Part shown: piece by piece, positions 35,270 through 44,022 of the stretch
How the letters are laid out: every line of letters starts with the position of its first letter
Numbering within the stretch: position 1 is the first letter of the stretch
Assembly: GCF_011752005.1 (NCBI RefSeq)
Contig: NZ_JAAIJZ010000001.1
Location: forward strand, 558,001-622,000
Length of the DNA: 64,000 nucleotides
Origin: Canibacter zhoujuaniae
GTDB lineage: Bacteria > Actinomycetota > Actinomycetes > Actinomycetales > Microbacteriaceae
Reading direction: 5' to 3'
Notes under the pieces: generated by a model
The model's input: the letters and a program-made list of their open reading frames with translations, nothing else
What the model was told of the DNA's origin: nothing
Database searches by the model: none
Position numbers and translations under genes: made by a program

Positions 35270-35773
35270 TCAGGCTGCTATCGGCTCTGCCTGTTCCGTT
35301 ACTGTTTCTTCGCTCTGCGCTTCTAGGGGGTGCGAAGCAAAATTTTCGCTGCTATCAGGTTGCTCCGCTGCCTGGTTGTCATGCGATTCACTGCCCGCAT
35401 CTAAGTGTTCACTGCGCACAACTCTTGTAAATCTGCTTATCCCGAATCTTAAGTCGAGACCAAAACCGTCTGCATCTATTTCTACGCTGATCCCGCGCTG
35501 CCCCTGTTCGGTTTCCCACTGCCGTGTGCGCAGTTTGCCGGTGACAATAATGCGATTTCCTTTTGAGATTGACTCAGAGACATTTATTCCAAAATTTCCC
35601 GGCACATTTACCGTGTACCAGTTCGTCTCTGTTTCGACCCACTTCGCGGTTGCCCTATTCCAACGTCTCTCGCTTTCAGCGATGCGGAAACTTGTTTTAG
35701 AACTACCGTTTGCAAATTTAAACACCCGTGGAATGTTTGCAACCGTACCAACCACTGTCACGTGCGCGCTCAT
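35270..35773 (-). CDS. ssb: Single-stranded DNA-binding protein (paralogue without acidic tip)
   Basis: A 167-residue OB-fold protein: HVTVVGTVANIPRVFKF, the SFRIAESERRW strand, TNWYTVNVPGNFGINV and GNRIIVTGKLRTRQWE. The C-terminal tail is acidic in places but ends in EQAEPIAA and lacks the DDDIPF-like tip with which replicative SSB recruits partners. It is therefore probably the secondary SSB, used perhaps in recombination or transformation, with the main one elsewhere (usually beside rpsF and rpsR). The leader holds a long hairpin and a DnaA box. Confidence 0.9.
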   Translation of the reverse strand: MSAHVTVVGTVANIPRVFKFANGSSKTSFRIAESERRWNRATAKWVETETNWYTVNVPGNFGINVSESISKGNRIIVTGKLRTRQWETEQGQRGISVEIDADGFGLDLRFGISRFTRVVRSEHLDAGSESHDNQAAEQPDSSENFASHPLEAQSEETVTEQAEPIAA

Positions 35774-35781
35774 GATTTACC

Positions 35782-35875
35782 TTCACTTCTGGGCATCGAG
35801 AATCTGTTTAGGGCGCGGGAGGCGCCGTGCCCTTGTCTCCTCCCGCGTAAGCAGAAGTCTCGCAGCAGAAGTGAA
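35782..35875 (-). promoter_or_regulatory. Extended hairpin in the ssb leader
   Basis: Four consecutive stems fold the region on itself: 35782-35791 with 35866-35875 (10 bp), 35797-35801 with 35858-35862 (5 bp), 35803-35810 with 35848-35855 (8 bp including one G-T), and 35814-35822 with 35839-35847 (9 bp). The 16-nt loop is 35823-35838. In total 32 pairs are formed with small internal loops. Its end is six bases from the ssb Shine-Dalgarno. It could be a translational control element, an RNA processing site or an independent small RNA. Confidence 0.6.
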
Positions 35876-35899
35876 AAAACTGCGGCCGCAGCCAAAATC

Positions 35900-35908
35900 T
35901 GTGGACAA
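35900..35908 (-). promoter_or_regulatory. DnaA box upstream of ssb
   Basis: Read on the minus strand, the site is TTGTCCACA, the DnaA box consensus of high-GC actinobacteria. It lies about 127 bp upstream of the ssb start codon. One 9-mer can occur by chance, but placement in a short intergenic region before a DNA-replication-related gene makes regulation by DnaA plausible. Confidence 0.5.
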
Positions 35909-35970
35909 CAGTCTCAAACCGGATCGGTTACAAACAGAGTGACTAATCCATGTCGTGCCCACTGCAGCCC

Positions 35971-35998
35971 AGCACTAACAGCGCCTGTTTCGGGTGCT
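35971..35998 (-). terminator. Hairpin after msrA
   Basis: The outer arms AGCAC (35971-35975) with GTGCT (35994-35998) and inner arms AACAG (35977-35981) with CTGTT (35985-35989) form a stem-loop 23 bases after the msrA stop. No T-run follows, so its role as terminator is uncertain. A second candidate further on is the palindrome CTGCGGCCGCAG (35880-35891), followed on the minus strand by TTTTTT. Confidence 0.4.
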
Positions 35999-36021
35999 AA
36001 CCTGTAAGAAAATTGCGGTGA

Positions 36022-36567
36022 CTATTTTTGATACTCTGCGAACCGCGCCCGCACCTTGTTAACCTTTGGAACAGCAACTGCGAGGCAGTATCCCTGACCG
36101 GGGTTTTTAGCGAAGAAATCTTGATGATACTCTTCCGCTGCATAAAAATTCTCGGCCTTACTGATCACAGTAACGATCCCCCCACCCCAGAATTCGGCTG
36201 CGCGCTCTCTAGCTGCGGTAAACAGCTCACGCTGTTCATCATCAGCAAAGAACATTTCAGACCGATATTGGGTGCCGACATCATTACCCTGACGGTTCAA
36301 CTGCCGCGGATCGTGCATTGTAAAGTACGCGTCCAAAATCACCTCAGCTGGAATTACCTCAGGGTCGAAGGTTACCGCAACAACTTCTGCGTGTCCCGTA
36401 TTGCCCGTGCAAACCTCTTTATAGCTCGGGTTTTCGGTTACACCACCCGCATAGCCGGACACCACCTGCGTTACACCTTTAAGCGCACGATAGGCGGCGT
36501 CCAGACACCAGAAACAACCGCCGCCAAGAATGAAAGTTTGCTCTGCTTTAGCGCTTTCTACCGTCAT
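36022..36567 (-). CDS. msrA: Peptide methionine sulfoxide reductase A
   Basis: A 181-residue protein that reduces methionine S-sulfoxide in proteins and protects against oxidants. The catalytic cysteine is in LGGGCFWCLDAAYR, and GNTGHAEVVAVTFDP and YRSEMFF are family signatures. A recycling cysteine may be the one in GQGYCLAV. It follows nadE by 8 bases. Confidence 0.96.
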   Translation of the reverse strand: MTVESAKAEQTFILGGGCFWCLDAAYRALKGVTQVVSGYAGGVTENPSYKEVCTGNTGHAEVVAVTFDPEVIPAEVILDAYFTMHDPRQLNRQGNDVGTQYRSEMFFADDEQRELFTAARERAAEFWGGGIVTVISKAENFYAAEEYHQDFFAKNPGQGYCLAVAVPKVNKVRARFAEYQK

Positions 36568-36575
36568 TTTTCCTC

Positions 36576-37424
36576 CTAATTTTCACGCCACCAAGTGTCA
36601 TTTGGCCCCGGCGGCAGCTGCCGCTTATGTTCGCTTATCGCATAGCGTCGCTCTAAATTCTCACGCACCCTATCAGCCACCTGCTCACCTGTGAGATAGC
36701 GGTCAATTTCGGTGTAGCTAACGCCTAGGGCGTCTTCGTCTGTCTGACCGGGATCGCTGTCTAACAGATCAGCGGTCGGCTTTTTCTGCCAGAAACGCGC
36801 ATCTGCTCCAAGAGCTGCCAATAGTTCTGCACCCTGGGCCTTAGTCAGCCCCTGCAGAGGAACTAGATCCGCAGCACCGTCGCCGTGTTTCGTATAGAAT
36901 CCTGTGATGGCTTCAGCCGCATGATCGGTGCCGATCACCAGCAAGCCCCGATCCCCCGCGATGGCATACTGCACCAGCATCCGCGCCCGTGCCTTCAGGT
37001 TACCTTTATTGAAATCTGTCATTCGTGCACCGTCACCAACAGCGGCGGCAGCAGTTTCAATCGCCTGCACCAGGGCATCCACGCTCGGTTTTATATCTAC
37101 CGTAAGAACGGTATCCGGCTCAATAAAGCTGAGCGCTGCCTGTGCATCTTCCTCGTCACGCTGCACACCATAGGGTAGGCGGACAGCAACAAATGTTGCC
37201 TCCTCACCCGCTTCTCGCAGTTTATTGACAGCCAGTTGCGCAAGTCGCCCGGCAAGCGTTGAATCTTGGCCACCAGAAATGCCGAGCACAAAACCCTTTG
37301 CAGGCCCTGCCGCACGCAAATAGTCAACCATAAAGTCGATGCGACGCTGCACCTCAGCGGCCGGATCAATGCGGCTCGAAACATGCAAAGCGCGACCTAT
37401 TTCTAACTGCTTTGTTTTGCTCAT
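36576..37424 (-). CDS. nadE: NH3-dependent NAD+ synthetase
   Basis: A 282-residue N-type ATP pyrophosphatase that amidates nicotinic acid adenine dinucleotide to NAD. The P-loop is VLGISGGQDSTLAGRLAQ; further motifs are GNLKARARM and GTDHAAEAITGFYTKHGDGAADL. The length and the lack of a nitrilase domain show the short, ammonia-using form, different from the glutamine-dependent NadE of mycobacteria. Confidence 0.95.
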   Translation of the reverse strand: MSKTKQLEIGRALHVSSRIDPAAEVQRRIDFMVDYLRAAGPAKGFVLGISGGQDSTLAGRLAQLAVNKLREAGEEATFVAVRLPYGVQRDEEDAQAALSFIEPDTVLTVDIKPSVDALVQAIETAAAAVGDGARMTDFNKGNLKARARMLVQYAIAGDRGLLVIGTDHAAEAITGFYTKHGDGAADLVPLQGLTKAQGAELLAALGADARFWQKKPTADLLDSDPGQTDEDALGVSYTEIDRYLTGEQVADRVRENLERRYAISEHKRQLPPGPNDTWWREN

Positions 37425-37457
37425 CTGTGCACCATCTTCGATCTAGCGGCCTGTGGG

Positions 37458-40400
37458 TCACCCATTACCAACACTAGCGCTCACAATACAAGATTTACCG
37501 AAAAGCGCTTTCAGCTCACCGAATAAATCTGTTGCTGCCCGCACCCGCTCACGCAGTTGGAAGCGCCGCAGTTGGCCGTCGGGTAATTCCAGTTCCAGAA
37601 AAACATCGCTAGATCCGCGATGCCGCTGCACAATGCGCTGCAGTTCCTGAATCGCGCGCTCTGTCGCTTTTGCATCAGGAATGCGCACTGTCACTGGTTG
37701 CACTGTGCCAGCATTTGCGACATTCACATTAGTGATGCTGTAAGCGTGCATACTGACTTTATCGTCTCGCTTATTAAGGCGCCCCCGGATCGATACGACT
37801 GAGTCTGCAATCAGCTTGGCTCGATACTCCTGAAATGTGTTCCCCATAAAGAGCACTTCAATTTCACCGGAGTAGTCTTCCAGCGCCGCCATACCGTACA
37901 TTTTGCCGCTCTTCGCGGTGCGCAGCTCCACGCTTGTAAGCAGACCGGCAAGCGTTACGGTTTCACCGTCCATATCCGACTCTTCACCGATAACCTGCAA
38001 AACCTGGTGGGTGCACTCGCGCGTCAGCACATCGTCAAGACCGCTGAGCGGATGATCCGACACATAGAGGCCTATCATCTCACGCTCAAAAGCTAGTTTG
38101 TCGCGCTTTGAATATTCCGGCAGATCCACAATCTGATCGACGCTCGCAGGGCTGTCATCGTCGGTCGCATTCGCTTCTGCAAACAGTGAATCAAAATCGA
38201 AGCCGATGTTGCCACTTGCGGCATCCTTTTTATCGCGAATGCCCTGCTCAATCAGCCCCTCATGAGCTTCCACAAGAGAGCGACGTGTTTTGCCAAGGCT
38301 GTCAAACGCCCCCGCCTTAATCAGCGACTCTACTGTGCGCTTGTTCAAGACGTGTACGGGCACTGCTTTCACAAAGCCACTGAAGGTGTCGTATTTTGCC
38401 TGCTTGCGCCCCTCAATAATTCCCTGCACTACGTTGTGACCAACGTTTCTAACAGCACCCAGCCCGAACCGGATTTCCTCGCCGACCGCTGAAAAGTTCT
38501 GCACAGATTCATTCACGTCGGGGGCCAGCACTGAGATGCCCATCCGGCGGCACTCATTCAAATACAGGGCTAGCTTATCTTTATCTTTGTTGCCAACGCT
38601 CGTCAGCAGCGCAGCCATATACTCCGCCGGGTAGTGCGCTTTCAGGTACGCGGTCCAGTAGCTAATCACACCGTATGCAGCAGAGTGAGCTTTATTGAAT
38701 GCGTAATCTGAAAACGGCAGCAAAATATCCCACAGTGTCTGCACCGCCTGCATTGAGTAGCCGCGCTCCTGCATACCAGATGCAAATCCTGTGAACTGTT
38801 TATCCAGCTCAGCTTTCTTTTTCTTACCCATCGCGCGGCGTAAAATATCAGCCTGACCGAGCGAGTATCCAGCAACTCTTTGCGCGATCGCCATAACCTG
38901 CTCTTGATAAATAATCAGACCGTAGGTTGTGTCGAGAATGTCAGCGAGCGGCTCAGCAAGCTCCGGATGGATCGGCACAATCTCCTGTTTGCCGTTTTTT
39001 CTTAGCGCGTAGTTGGTGTGTGAATCAGCGCCCATCGGGCCGGGTCGATAGAGCGCCAGCACAGCAGAAATATCTTCAAAGTTGTCAGGCTTCATAAGGC
39101 GCAAAAGGGATCGCATTGGCCCACCGTCCAATTGGAAAACCCCTAGTGTGTCACCACGCGCCAGCAGCTCGTAGGAGGCGCGATCGTCTAATTCGAGGGC
39201 TTCTAGATCGAGATCAAAACCTCGATTCAACTTAATATTCTCGATCGCATCCGAGATGATTGTGAGGTTTCTCAGCCCTAAGAAGTCCATCTTAATAAGC
39301 CCGAGACCCTCACACGTCGGGTAGTCAAACTGCGTAATAATTTGACCGTCAGCCTCGCGCTTCATGAGCGGAATAATGTCGACTAGCGGATCGCTCGACA
39401 TAATCACGCCGGCCGCGTGCACGCCCCACTGCCGTTTCAGCCCTTCAAGCCCCGTGGCTGTCTCAAACACCCGTTGATAGTTCGGGTCGGTCTGAATCAA
39501 ATCTCTGATCTCAGCGGCTTCTTTGTGTCGCGGATGCGAGCCATCAAAAATACCGGAGAGTGGAATATCTTTACCCATTACCGCCGGCGGCATCGCCTTC
39601 GTCAGTTTCTCACCAACGGAGAATGGGTATCCCAGCACACGACCGGCGTCTTTCAGCGCCTGTTTTGATTTAATCGTGCCGTATGTGACGATCTGCGCCA
39701 CCCGCTCATCACCGTATTTTTCTGTGACGTATTGGATCACTTCCCCACGTCTACGATCGTCGAAATCAACGTCGAAGTCTGGCATGCTGACACGATCGGG
39801 GTTCAGGAATCGTTCAAATATCAACCCGTGTTCTAGCGGATCGAGGTCGGTGATGCGCATCGCATACGCCGCCATTGAGCCAGCCCCCGAACCACGGCCG
39901 GGGCCGACCCGGATACCGTTGTCCTTCGCCCAGTTGATAAAGTCGGCAACCACCAAGAAATAGCCGGGAAAACCCATTTGGGTGATAACTTCGGTCTCAT
40001 ACTCGGCCTGTTTGCGCACCTCGTCTGAGATCCCTTGCGGATACCGATACTTAAGGCCGCGTTCAACCTCTTTAATGAACCAGCTTTCTTCGCTCTCGCC
40101 ATCCGGCACAGGAAAGTGCGGCATAAAGTTTGCGCTCTGATTAAATTCAGCGTTACACCGTTCAGCGATTAACAGAGTGTTGTCGCAGGCTGCAGGAAAA
40201 TCGCGTAAGAGGTGTCGCATCTCGGCGGCAGACTTCAGGTAGTAGCCGTCACCGTCAAATTTAAATCGGTTTGGATCATCGATCGTGGATCCCGACTGCA
40301 CGCACAATAGCGCCTCATGGCTGGTTGCATCGTGCTGATGCGTGTAGTGCAGGTCATTAGTGCCGACGAGCGGAATGTTTAATTCTTTCGCCAGTCTGAG

Positions 40401-41012
40401 CAGGTCTTTTGTGACCCGCCTTTCGATTTCGAGACCGTGATCCATAATTTCGGCAAAGAAATTATCCTTCCCGAAAATGTCTTGGAAACGCGCCGCTGCT
40501 GCACGGGCTTCTTCGTACTGCCCTAATCGCAGTCGGGTTTGAATCTCCCCCGATGGGCACCCTGTGGTGGCGATAATTCCTTTCGCATAACGCTCTAACA
40601 GCTCAACATCCATCCGCGGTTTGAAGTATTGACCCTCAAGCGATGAATAGGTTGAGAGGCGAAACAGGTTGTGCATTCCCTGAGTTGTCTCTGCCAGCAT
40701 CGTCATGTGTGTGTAGGCACCCTTACCGGAGACATCGTCGGGGCCGCCATTACCGAAAAAGTTTGGCTCGCGAACACTGCGGTGTGTGCCCGGTGTCAGG
40801 TATGCTTCGATACCGATTATCGGCTTAATACCAGCGTCTTTTGCCTGCCGCCAAAAGTCAAACGCCCCGAACATATTGCCGTGGTCGGTGACGGCAATCG
40901 CAGGCATATTTTGTGCGGCCGCTGCTTGCACCAACTCACCAATCCGCGCCGCACCGTCAAGCATTGAATATTCGGTGTGCACGTGGAGGTGCGCAAAATT
41001 ATCGCCGTTCAT
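37458..41012 (-). CDS. dnaE: DNA polymerase III alpha subunit
   Basis: The 1184-residue replicative polymerase (DnaE1 type). An N-terminal PHP domain (HLHVHTEYSMLDGA) is followed by the catalytic palm with PDFDVDFDD and GPGRGSGAGS, the finger region (YSLGQADILRRAMGKKK), tandem HhH, and a C-terminal OB domain (VTLAGLLTSVELR). The PHP histidines and the catalytic aspartates are intact. It follows rluD by 62 bases. Confidence 0.97.
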   Translation of the reverse strand: MNGDNFAHLHVHTEYSMLDGAARIGELVQAAAAQNMPAIAVTDHGNMFGAFDFWRQAKDAGIKPIIGIEAYLTPGTHRSVREPNFFGNGGPDDVSGKGAYTHMTMLAETTQGMHNLFRLSTYSSLEGQYFKPRMDVELLERYAKGIIATTGCPSGEIQTRLRLGQYEEARAAAARFQDIFGKDNFFAEIMDHGLEIERRVTKDLLRLAKELNIPLVGTNDLHYTHQHDATSHEALLCVQSGSTIDDPNRFKFDGDGYYLKSAAEMRHLLRDFPAACDNTLLIAERCNAEFNQSANFMPHFPVPDGESEESWFIKEVERGLKYRYPQGISDEVRKQAEYETEVITQMGFPGYFLVVADFINWAKDNGIRVGPGRGSGAGSMAAYAMRITDLDPLEHGLIFERFLNPDRVSMPDFDVDFDDRRRGEVIQYVTEKYGDERVAQIVTYGTIKSKQALKDAGRVLGYPFSVGEKLTKAMPPAVMGKDIPLSGIFDGSHPRHKEAAEIRDLIQTDPNYQRVFETATGLEGLKRQWGVHAAGVIMSSDPLVDIIPLMKREADGQIITQFDYPTCEGLGLIKMDFLGLRNLTIISDAIENIKLNRGFDLDLEALELDDRASYELLARGDTLGVFQLDGGPMRSLLRLMKPDNFEDISAVLALYRPGPMGADSHTNYALRKNGKQEIVPIHPELAEPLADILDTTYGLIIYQEQVMAIAQRVAGYSLGQADILRRAMGKKKKAELDKQFTGFASGMQERGYSMQAVQTLWDILLPFSDYAFNKAHSAAYGVISYWTAYLKAHYPAEYMAALLTSVGNKDKDKLALYLNECRRMGISVLAPDVNESVQNFSAVGEEIRFGLGAVRNVGHNVVQGIIEGRKQAKYDTFSGFVKAVPVHVLNKRTVESLIKAGAFDSLGKTRRSLVEAHEGLIEQGIRDKKDAASGNIGFDFDSLFAEANATDDDSPASVDQIVDLPEYSKRDKLAFEREMIGLYVSDHPLSGLDDVLTRECTHQVLQVIGEESDMDGETVTLAGLLTSVELRTAKSGKMYGMAALEDYSGEIEVLFMGNTFQEYRAKLIADSVVSIRGRLNKRDDKVSMHAYSITNVNVANAGTVQPVTVRIPDAKATERAIQELQRIVQRHRGSSDVFLELELPDGQLRRFQLRERVRAATDLFGELKALFGKSCIVSASVGNG

Positions 41013-41074
41013 TTTCGCCTACCCGTTTTGAAAATCAGAAACTGTTTGAGTGTTAGTGGCAGAGATGTTACTTG

Positions 41075-41989
41075 CTAAGTTGCTAATATTTCTAGCGCTG
41101 CCGCAAGATCCGGAGAATAATCGCTTTTGAAGGTCACTCGCTCTCCTGATCCCGGGTGCGTAAATTCAAGTTCGACCGCGTGCAGCCACTGCCGCTCAAG
41201 ACCAAGTTTTTTAGCCAAAGTTGGATCCGCACCGTAAGTGATATCACCAACACAGGGGTGCCGAAGTGACGACATGTGCACCCTAATCTGATGAGTGCGC
41301 CCGGTTTCTAACCCGACCTCCAGCAGGGTCGCATGGGGAAACATCTCTAACATCTCGTAGTGGGTCACGGCGTGACGCCCATCAGCGGTTACCGCAAACT
41401 TCCACTCTGATCTGTTGTCCCGACCGATTGGCGCGTCAATCGTGCCGCGGAAAGGATCGATGTGACCGTGCACAACTGTGTGATAAATTTTGTGCACTTC
41501 GCGCGCTTTAAACTGCCGTTTCAACTCAGAATAGGCATACTCACTCTTCGCAACAGTCATAACACCGCTTGTGCCCTGATCCAATCGATGCACAATTCCC
41601 TGTCGCTCGTGCGCCCCGGATGTCGCTATCTGAAAACCACGAAACGCCAGCACGCCCAATACCGTAGGCCCGGCCCAACCCAATGATGGATGAGCGGCCA
41701 CCCCAGCAGGTTTGGATACGACAACGATATCGTCATCTTCGTGAATTACTGCGAGCTCGGGCACGTCCAGCGGCACAATTTCTGGATCGGGTTTTTCCGA
41801 CCAGTCAAGCTCTATCACTTCCCCCGCGTAAAGCCTGTCACTTTTCTTCAAGACATGATCTGCACGGGTCAGGTTTCCAGCCTTAACTATTTCACTCGCC
41901 CAGGCGCGGCTCACACCGGTGAGCTCCGCGACAGCGGTGTCAGCGCGGACACCGTCTAGAGTCTCAGGAATAGTGAGTTTTTGTTGCAC
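41075..41989 (-). CDS. rluD: RluD-type 23S rRNA pseudouridine synthase
   Basis: A 304-residue protein with an N-terminal S4 RNA-binding domain (residues 10-75) and a catalytic domain carrying the aspartate in GIVHRLDQGTSGVMTVAK. It modifies 23S rRNA uridines in helix 69 by analogy with RluD. It starts with GTG at 41989, right after lspA, a pairing common in actinobacteria. Confidence 0.94.
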   Translation of the reverse strand: MQQKLTIPETLDGVRADTAVAELTGVSRAWASEIVKAGNLTRADHVLKKSDRLYAGEVIELDWSEKPDPEIVPLDVPELAVIHEDDDIVVVSKPAGVAAHPSLGWAGPTVLGVLAFRGFQIATSGAHERQGIVHRLDQGTSGVMTVAKSEYAYSELKRQFKAREVHKIYHTVVHGHIDPFRGTIDAPIGRDNRSEWKFAVTADGRHAVTHYEMLEMFPHATLLEVGLETGRTHQIRVHMSSLRHPCVGDITYGADPTLAKKLGLERQWLHAVELEFTHPGSGERVTFKSDYSPDLAAALEILAT

Positions 41990-41991
41990 TG

Positions 41992-42513
41992 CTATCCCTG
42001 CTCCTTCTCACGTGGCAGCAGCAAAGACAGCAGCACTAACAGCACAACTGCAAAGGTTAGAGCGATGTCGGCGAAGTTGTAGACCGCAGGCATCAGCCAC
42101 GGGGTGTACACGAAGTCAACCACATGCCCCTCAGGAAACCCCGGCGTGCGGAATAAACGGTCTATTAGGTTCCCTAGCGCCCCACCAAGCAGCAACCCAA
42201 CAGCGACAGCCCAACTTGTGCGCACGATCTTCGGTAATTGTGTGCAAATCACCACAACAACCACCGTCGAAAGCAGGGTGAAGACCCATGTTGCATTCTC
42301 GAGAAATGAGAATGCTGCACCCGGGTTAAACACCAGCACAAACTGCAGGGCCTCACCGAGAATGTGAACCGCTTTTCCAGGTTGCAGCCGGTCGAGCGCA
42401 ATCAGTTTTGTGAGTTGATCAGCTAATACCACTAAAGCCGCGACGCCGACCGAAAACAAAGCCTTCGATCGGCGTCGTACTGGCGGTGCCTGCTGAGAAT
42501 CTACAGAAGGCAT
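41992..42513 (-). CDS. lspA: Lipoprotein signal peptidase
   Basis: A 173-residue four-helix membrane aspartyl protease that cleaves prolipoproteins before the lipidated cysteine. The signatures NPGAAFSF, ALGNLIDRLFR and VYNFADIALTF, with the two catalytic aspartates, are present. A basic N-terminus of about 20 residues precedes the first helix. It would process the lipoprotein encoded at 34728-35216. Confidence 0.95.
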   Translation of the reverse strand: MPSVDSQQAPPVRRRSKALFSVGVAALVVLADQLTKLIALDRLQPGKAVHILGEALQFVLVFNPGAAFSFLENATWVFTLLSTVVVVVICTQLPKIVRTSWAVAVGLLLGGALGNLIDRLFRTPGFPEGHVVDFVYTPWLMPAVYNFADIALTFAVVLLVLLSLLLPREKEQG

Positions 42514-42522
42514 CGCGGAAAA

Positions 42523-43095
42523 TTATTCTGCTTCAGGAGCACCGGCTGGCTCTGCGCCCTCGTCCAGGCCGCGCAGCTGCTGTTGAATGTATGAGCGCAG
42601 GGTTGAGCGGTACTCTGCTTCGTACTCACGCAGTTCGGTAATTTTATCGACGAGCTTGGTGCGCTCGACACCGAGCTGGTTGAGCACATCTTCACGCTCA
42701 GTCTTCGCCTCGTCAACCAAACGCTGCGCGGTCTCTTCACCCTCAGCGATAAGGGTTGAGCGCTGAGTTTCACCCTCGTGCACATATTTGTCGTGCAGCT
42801 CAAGAGCCATCTGCAGCATTGCGCTTGATTTCTCTGCCTCTGCGGCGCGTGCGTTGCCGGTTGGGGCGGTTTCTTCTTGAGCAGCAGCAGGCTCAGGAAC
42901 AGCACCACGTGCAGCCTCAAGCTCAGCAGTCAGCTCTTCGATTTGCTGCTGCAGCTCTGCCTTTTCAGCATCACGACTCTTTAGCTCTTCAGCAACCTCG
43001 TCAAGAAAAGCCTCGACCTGATCCATCTCGTATCCATCGCGGAATTTCGTGATCGAAAAACTCTTCAAATCAACTGATTCTGGTGTGAGGGCCAT
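42523..43095 (-). CDS. divIVA: DivIVA/Wag31 polar growth protein
   Basis: A 190-residue coiled-coil protein. The N-terminal membrane-binding motif LTPESVDLKSFSITKFRDGY is typical of DivIVA, then there is a coiled coil (about 25-65), an Ala/Pro/Glu-rich linker and a second coiled coil (about 90-170). In actinobacteria it marks poles and directs tip growth. It lies at the downstream end of the dcw cluster and seems to have its own promoter. Confidence 0.95.
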   Translation of the reverse strand: MALTPESVDLKSFSITKFRDGYEMDQVEAFLDEVAEELKSRDAEKAELQQQIEELTAELEAARGAVPEPAAAQEETAPTGNARAAEAEKSSAMLQMALELHDKYVHEGETQRSTLIAEGEETAQRLVDEAKTEREDVLNQLGVERTKLVDKITELREYEAEYRSTLRSYIQQQLRGLDEGAEPAGAPEAE

Positions 43096-43146
43096 GTTAA
43101 ATCTTTCTACTCTTGGTCAGGTGGTGGTCTGTGACCGTCTGCAAAC

Positions 43147-43152
43147 ATTCTA
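43147..43152 (-). promoter_or_regulatory. Possible -10 of the divIVA promoter
   Basis: On the minus strand the hexamer reads TAGAAT, 51 bases upstream of the divIVA ATG. The matching -35 is poor (TTCTTT at a 16-bp spacing). The gene gap of 86 bp, long for this cluster, supports a promoter here. Confidence 0.35.
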
Positions 43153-43181
43153 TGCGCTACCCGCTGTTAAAGAAAATATAG

Positions 43182-43484
43182 CTAGCGCAACACAACAAAT
43201 GTCAGCACATTCATAAGGACAATAATTGCGAACATCAGGATCATCAGTGACAGGTCTAGCATGACTTCCCCGACTCGCACTGGTTTTACCCAGCGTCGTA
43301 TCAGCTTTAGCGGCGGATCAGTAACCGTAAAAATTATTTCAAACAGCACCAATACTATGCCGCGGGGGCGAAAACGTCGGTTTAAGACCAGCACCCAGTC
43401 AATTATCAGGCGCGCCCAGAGCACATACAAATAGATGCGCAGCGCAAGGAACGCGATGCTGATAACAACGGCCAGTATCCCCAT
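43182..43484 (-). CDS. yggT: YggT-family membrane protein
   Basis: A 100-residue protein with two transmembrane helices (about 5-27 and 72-97) and the family motif TDPPLKLIRRWVKPV in between. YggT proteins are found beside sepF and divIVA in many Gram-positive dcw clusters, and a role in cell shape or osmotic handling has been proposed. It follows sepF by 13 bases. Confidence 0.9.
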   Translation of the reverse strand: MGILAVVISIAFLALRIYLYVLWARLIIDWVLVLNRRFRPRGIVLVLFEIIFTVTDPPLKLIRRWVKPVRVGEVMLDLSLMILMFAIIVLMNVLTFVVLR

Positions 43485-43497
43485 CTGAGACAGCTAT

Positions 43498-43989
43498 TTA
43501 CTGGGCAGCGGGCGCTATAAAGAATGAGCCGCTGTCATTTGCGTTTTCTTCGTCTGCTGGCTCTCCTACGGCAATATGTGCCGGGGTGAGCAAGAAAACC
43601 TTTCCAGTAACGCGCTCAAAATGACCGTTCAAGCCCATCACAAGACCTGAAGCGAAGTCGATTAGACGCTTGCTGTCAACGTCGCTCATTCGCGACAGGT
43701 TGATGATGACGGGAACGCCCTCGCGGAAATTTTCTGCAATCACAGGAGCTTCTGCATAGTGCGTCGGATGCACGGTCAGGATCTCGCTGAGCGGTTGCGC
43801 CTGCGCGCTATATGTTGGAGTGACCGCGTGCAGCGGAGTCACGTTTCCGGCTCCAACAGGCTGTTCGGTTAGGTGCTTCTGACCGCGACCTGCAGGGGCC
43901 TCAACAACCTCAGTCTCGTTCTCGCTGGGCGCCAGTTCTTCCTCAGCTAACCCGAGGTAAACCATGGCCTTCTTCATTGGATTTGCCAT
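43498..43989 (-). CDS. sepF: SepF cell division protein
   Basis: A 163-residue protein. The N-terminal amphipathic membrane anchor (MANPMKKAMVYLGLAEEE) is followed by a flexible linker and the SepF core (GVPVIINLSRMSDVDSKRLIDF, then GKVFLLTPAHI). SepF tethers FtsZ to the membrane, replacing FtsA and ZipA in actinobacteria. ATG at 43989 with AGGAG. In many relatives yggS and pgeF lie between this gene and ftsZ; here they are missing. Confidence 0.94.
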   Translation of the reverse strand: MANPMKKAMVYLGLAEEELAPSENETEVVEAPAGRGQKHLTEQPVGAGNVTPLHAVTPTYSAQAQPLSEILTVHPTHYAEAPVIAENFREGVPVIINLSRMSDVDSKRLIDFASGLVMGLNGHFERVTGKVFLLTPAHIAVGEPADEENANDSGSFFIAPAAQ

Positions 43990-44022
43990 TATCTGCTCCT
44001 ATTAAATCTTTCGGATACCTAA

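Noticed and set aside
35782..35875. SRP RNA or 6S RNA as identity of the ssb leader hairpin
   Set aside because: No GGAA tetraloop or AGCAG motif of SRP RNA, and too short with no central open bubble for 6S RNA; I keep it as an unassigned structure.
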